DNA of 43,133 nt from Alphaproteobacteria bacterium. GTDB lineage: Bacteria; Pseudomonadota; Alphaproteobacteria; JAEULC01. Position numbers and translations under genes: made by a program. Below the pieces are notes generated by a model. It saw only the letters and a program-made list of their open reading frames with translations. It ran no database searches and was not told the origin of the DNA. Each line of letters begins with the position of its first letter. The first letter of the stretch is position 1. Shown here in pieces: positions 41,724-43,133 of the stretch. The stretch is taken from NCBI GenBank assembly GCA_020851015.1, contig JADZDN010000022.1, forward strand, positions 1 to 43,133, given 5' to 3'.

Positions 41724-42230
41724 ATGACCCGCAAGCTGCTGCCCTATGACCGGCGGCCCTATCGCGACTGCGTGGGCTGCGCCCTGTTCGACCGCCGCGG
41801 CCTGGTCTTCGCCGGCAAGCGGGTGGACGACCACGGCGGCCACTGGCAGATGCCCCAGGGCGGCATCGACAAGGGCGAGGCGCCGCGCGCGGCGGCCCTG
41901 CGCGAGCTGCACGAGGAGGTGGGAACCGACCGCGCCGAGGTGATCGGCGAGATCGACCGCTGGCTCAGCTACGACCTGCCGCCCGCGATCGCCGACCGGG
42001 TGTGGGGCGGGCGATACCGCGGCCAGCGCCAGCGCTGGTTCGCGCTTCGTTTCACCGGCAACGATCGCGACATCCACCTGCACGGCAGCGGACCGAACCA
42101 CCATCCCGAGTTCGCCGCCTGGCGCTGGATGGATTTGGGCGCCCTGGCCGCGGCGGCGATCGCCTTCAAACGCGAAATCTACGTCCAGGTCGCCGCCGAC
42201 TTCGCGAAACTCGCCAAGCCGGCGCGCTGA
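41724..42230 (+). CDS. rppH: RNA pyrophosphohydrolase (Nudix)
   Basis: A 168-residue Nudix hydrolase that removes pyrophosphate from 5'-triphosphate mRNA ends and starts their decay. The Nudix box is complete: GGIDKGEAP then RAAALRELHEEVG. RppH-specific features are RPYRDCVGCALFDRRGLVFAGKRVD, HWQMPQGG, WLSYDLP and the late GQRQRWFALRFTG. The ATG at 41724 gives the usual length; a TTG at 41697 is also in frame but adds an unconserved stretch. It follows yibQ by 33 bases and is the last gene of the conserved run. Confidence 0.95.
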   Translation: MTRKLLPYDRRPYRDCVGCALFDRRGLVFAGKRVDDHGGHWQMPQGGIDKGEAPRAAALRELHEEVGTDRAEVIGEIDRWLSYDLPPAIADRVWGGRYRGQRQRWFALRFTGNDRDIHLHGSGPNHHPEFAAWRWMDLGALAAAAIAFKREIYVQVAADFAKLAKPAR

Positions 42231-42313
42231 TCGCCGGCTGGTTCCATTCGGGACTATTGCGCCCCGCGACGCTCCCGCGCATGATCGGCCCAACCAACGG
42301 GGGCTGGGGGATC

Positions 42314-43133
42314 ATGAATCAGGTTCTGTTCAAGAACGCCAAGCTGCTCGACCCCAATGTCGACGCGCTGCAGGGCGGCATGTCGGTGCTGGTGGAGGGC
42401 GACAAGATCCGCGAGGTGTCGTCCAAGCCGATCAAGGCGCCCAGGGCGGCCGCGGTCGATTGCGGCGGGCGCACGCTGATGCCCGGGCTGATCGACTGCC
42501 ATGTCCATGTCTTCCTGTCGGAGGTCAGCATCCCCTCGCTCGAGAAGATGCCGCTGACGATGATGACCGCGAGGGGCGCGGCGCAGGCCCGCGCGATGCT
42601 CGACCGCGGCTTCACCACGGTGCGCGACACCGGCGGGGCGGACTGGGGCATGCGCGATTCGATCGCGATGGGGCTTCTGCCCGGACCGCGCCTGTTCATC
42701 GCGGGCCGCGCGCTGGGCCCGACCGGCGGGCATTCCGACGCGCGCCGGCGCACCGACTACGGGCAGTCCTGCCGCTGCTGCAATGCGATGAACTTCTGCA
42801 TGGAGATATCCGACGGCGCCGACGCCGTGCGCGGCGCAGTGCGCGAGCAGCTCCGCCAGGGCGTCGACCAGGTCAAGATCATGGTCTCGGGCGGCGTCGC
42901 CAGCCCGTACGACCCGCTCGACAGCCGGCAGTTCTCGCTCGACGAGATCGGCGCGGCGGTCGAGGAGGCCGAGGCCTTCGGCCGCTACGTCCAGGCCCAT
43001 GCCTACACGCCCGAGGCGATCACGCGCGCCGTCACCAAGGGCGTGCGCACGATCGAGCACGGCAACCTGATCGACGACAAGACCGCCAAGCTGATGAAGC
43101 AGCGCGGCGCCTACATGGTCGCCAACCTGGTCG
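42314..43133 (+). CDS. Metal-dependent amidohydrolase, 3' end beyond the window
   Basis: The first 273 residues of an amidohydrolase-superfamily enzyme with no stop before the edge. MNQVLFKNAKLLDPNVDALQGGMSVLVEGDKI opens the small beta domain. MPGLIDCHVHVF gives the HxH metal ligands, and QVKIMVSGGVASP has the Lys likely to be carboxylated. VQAHAYTPEAI and TIEHGNLID supply the next His ligands. The layout resembles imidazolonepropionase/Xaa-Pro dipeptidase-like hydrolases of broad substrate range. A Cys-rich patch (SCRCCNAMNFC) is unusual. GGGGG lies upstream of the ATG at 42314. The substrate is unknown. Confidence 0.88.
   Translation, partial: MNQVLFKNAKLLDPNVDALQGGMSVLVEGDKIREVSSKPIKAPRAAAVDCGGRTLMPGLIDCHVHVFLSEVSIPSLEKMPLTMMTARGAAQARAMLDRGFTTVRDTGGADWGMRDSIAMGLLPGPRLFIAGRALGPTGGHSDARRRTDYGQSCRCCNAMNFCMEISDGADAVRGAVREQLRQGVDQVKIMVSGGVASPYDPLDSRQFSLDEIGAAVEEAEAFGRYVQAHAYTPEAITRAVTKGVRTIEHGNLIDDKTAKLMKQRGAYMVANLV

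Overview
The window is high-GC chromosomal DNA (about two thirds GC by eye), dense with genes on both strands. It looks alphaproteobacterial, probably Rhodospirillales-like. Three things suggest this. The gene run nadD-rsfS-rlmH-gpmI-envC-like-ctpA-yibQ-rppH is the order I know from that class. DUF2125 and the small YciI and ChaC-type genes are typical of it. Several dimeric palindromic intergenic repeats are also common there. Two tRNA genes encode their own CCA. There is no phage, insertion sequence or CRISPR array.

Layout. 1-5,020: YciI and glyoxalase II-like genes, a long-chain acyl-CoA ligase and an oligoendopeptidase F. 5,130-6,485: an AarF/ABC1 kinase. 6,492-11,420 (minus): a polar amino-acid ABC importer with an embedded D-amino-acid dehydrogenase-like flavoprotein, and a class V aminotransferase. 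11,511-12,395: a lytic transglycosylase. 12,396-12,764: a non-coding interval holding a probable sRNA that resembles mmgR/alpha-r8, with a PhaR/AniA-like operator. 12,765-14,233: N-formylglutamate amidohydrolase and an acetyltransferase. 14,417-17,803: tRNA-Val, a methyltransferase, a secreted six-Cys protein, tRNA-Gly and an MFS transporter. 17,821-21,149: a dimethylglycine/sarcosine dehydrogenase-like enzyme and a choline-kinase-like protein.

21,316-25,730 (minus) is the most interesting region. It is a bufferin-type RiPP locus with two tandem six-Cys periplasmic precursors (BufA2-like), a DUF692/MNIO maturase (BufB-like), a DUF2063 partner (BufC-like), and then a secreted DUF255 thioredoxin-fold protein. 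Each precursor has its own conserved -10 region and is followed by a strong hairpin. This suggests precursor mRNA is made in excess over maturase mRNA.

25,892-30,208: a 2,2-dialkylglycine decarboxylase-like aminotransferase divergent from an Lrp/AsnC regulator, a glutathione S-transferase, a ChaC-like cyclotransferase and a DMT transporter. 30,344-33,107: DUF2125, nadD, rsfS and rlmH. 33,108-35,728: foreign-looking genes placed inside the housekeeping run. These are an AT-richer orphan dndB-like gene with a palindromic operator, and a TumE/TumA toxin-antitoxin pair. 35,729 to the end: gpmI, an EnvC-like factor, ctpA, yibQ, rppH and the 5' part of an amidohydrolase cut by the window edge.

Three housekeeping genes have odd starts. 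The only canonical start codons of nadD lie inside a palindromic repeat. rsfS has none upstream of its conserved N-terminus, and its best candidate is an ATA overlapping the nadD stop. yibQ has about 34 coding-like codons upstream of its first ATG. All functions are inferred from reading motifs by eye; no database search was run.
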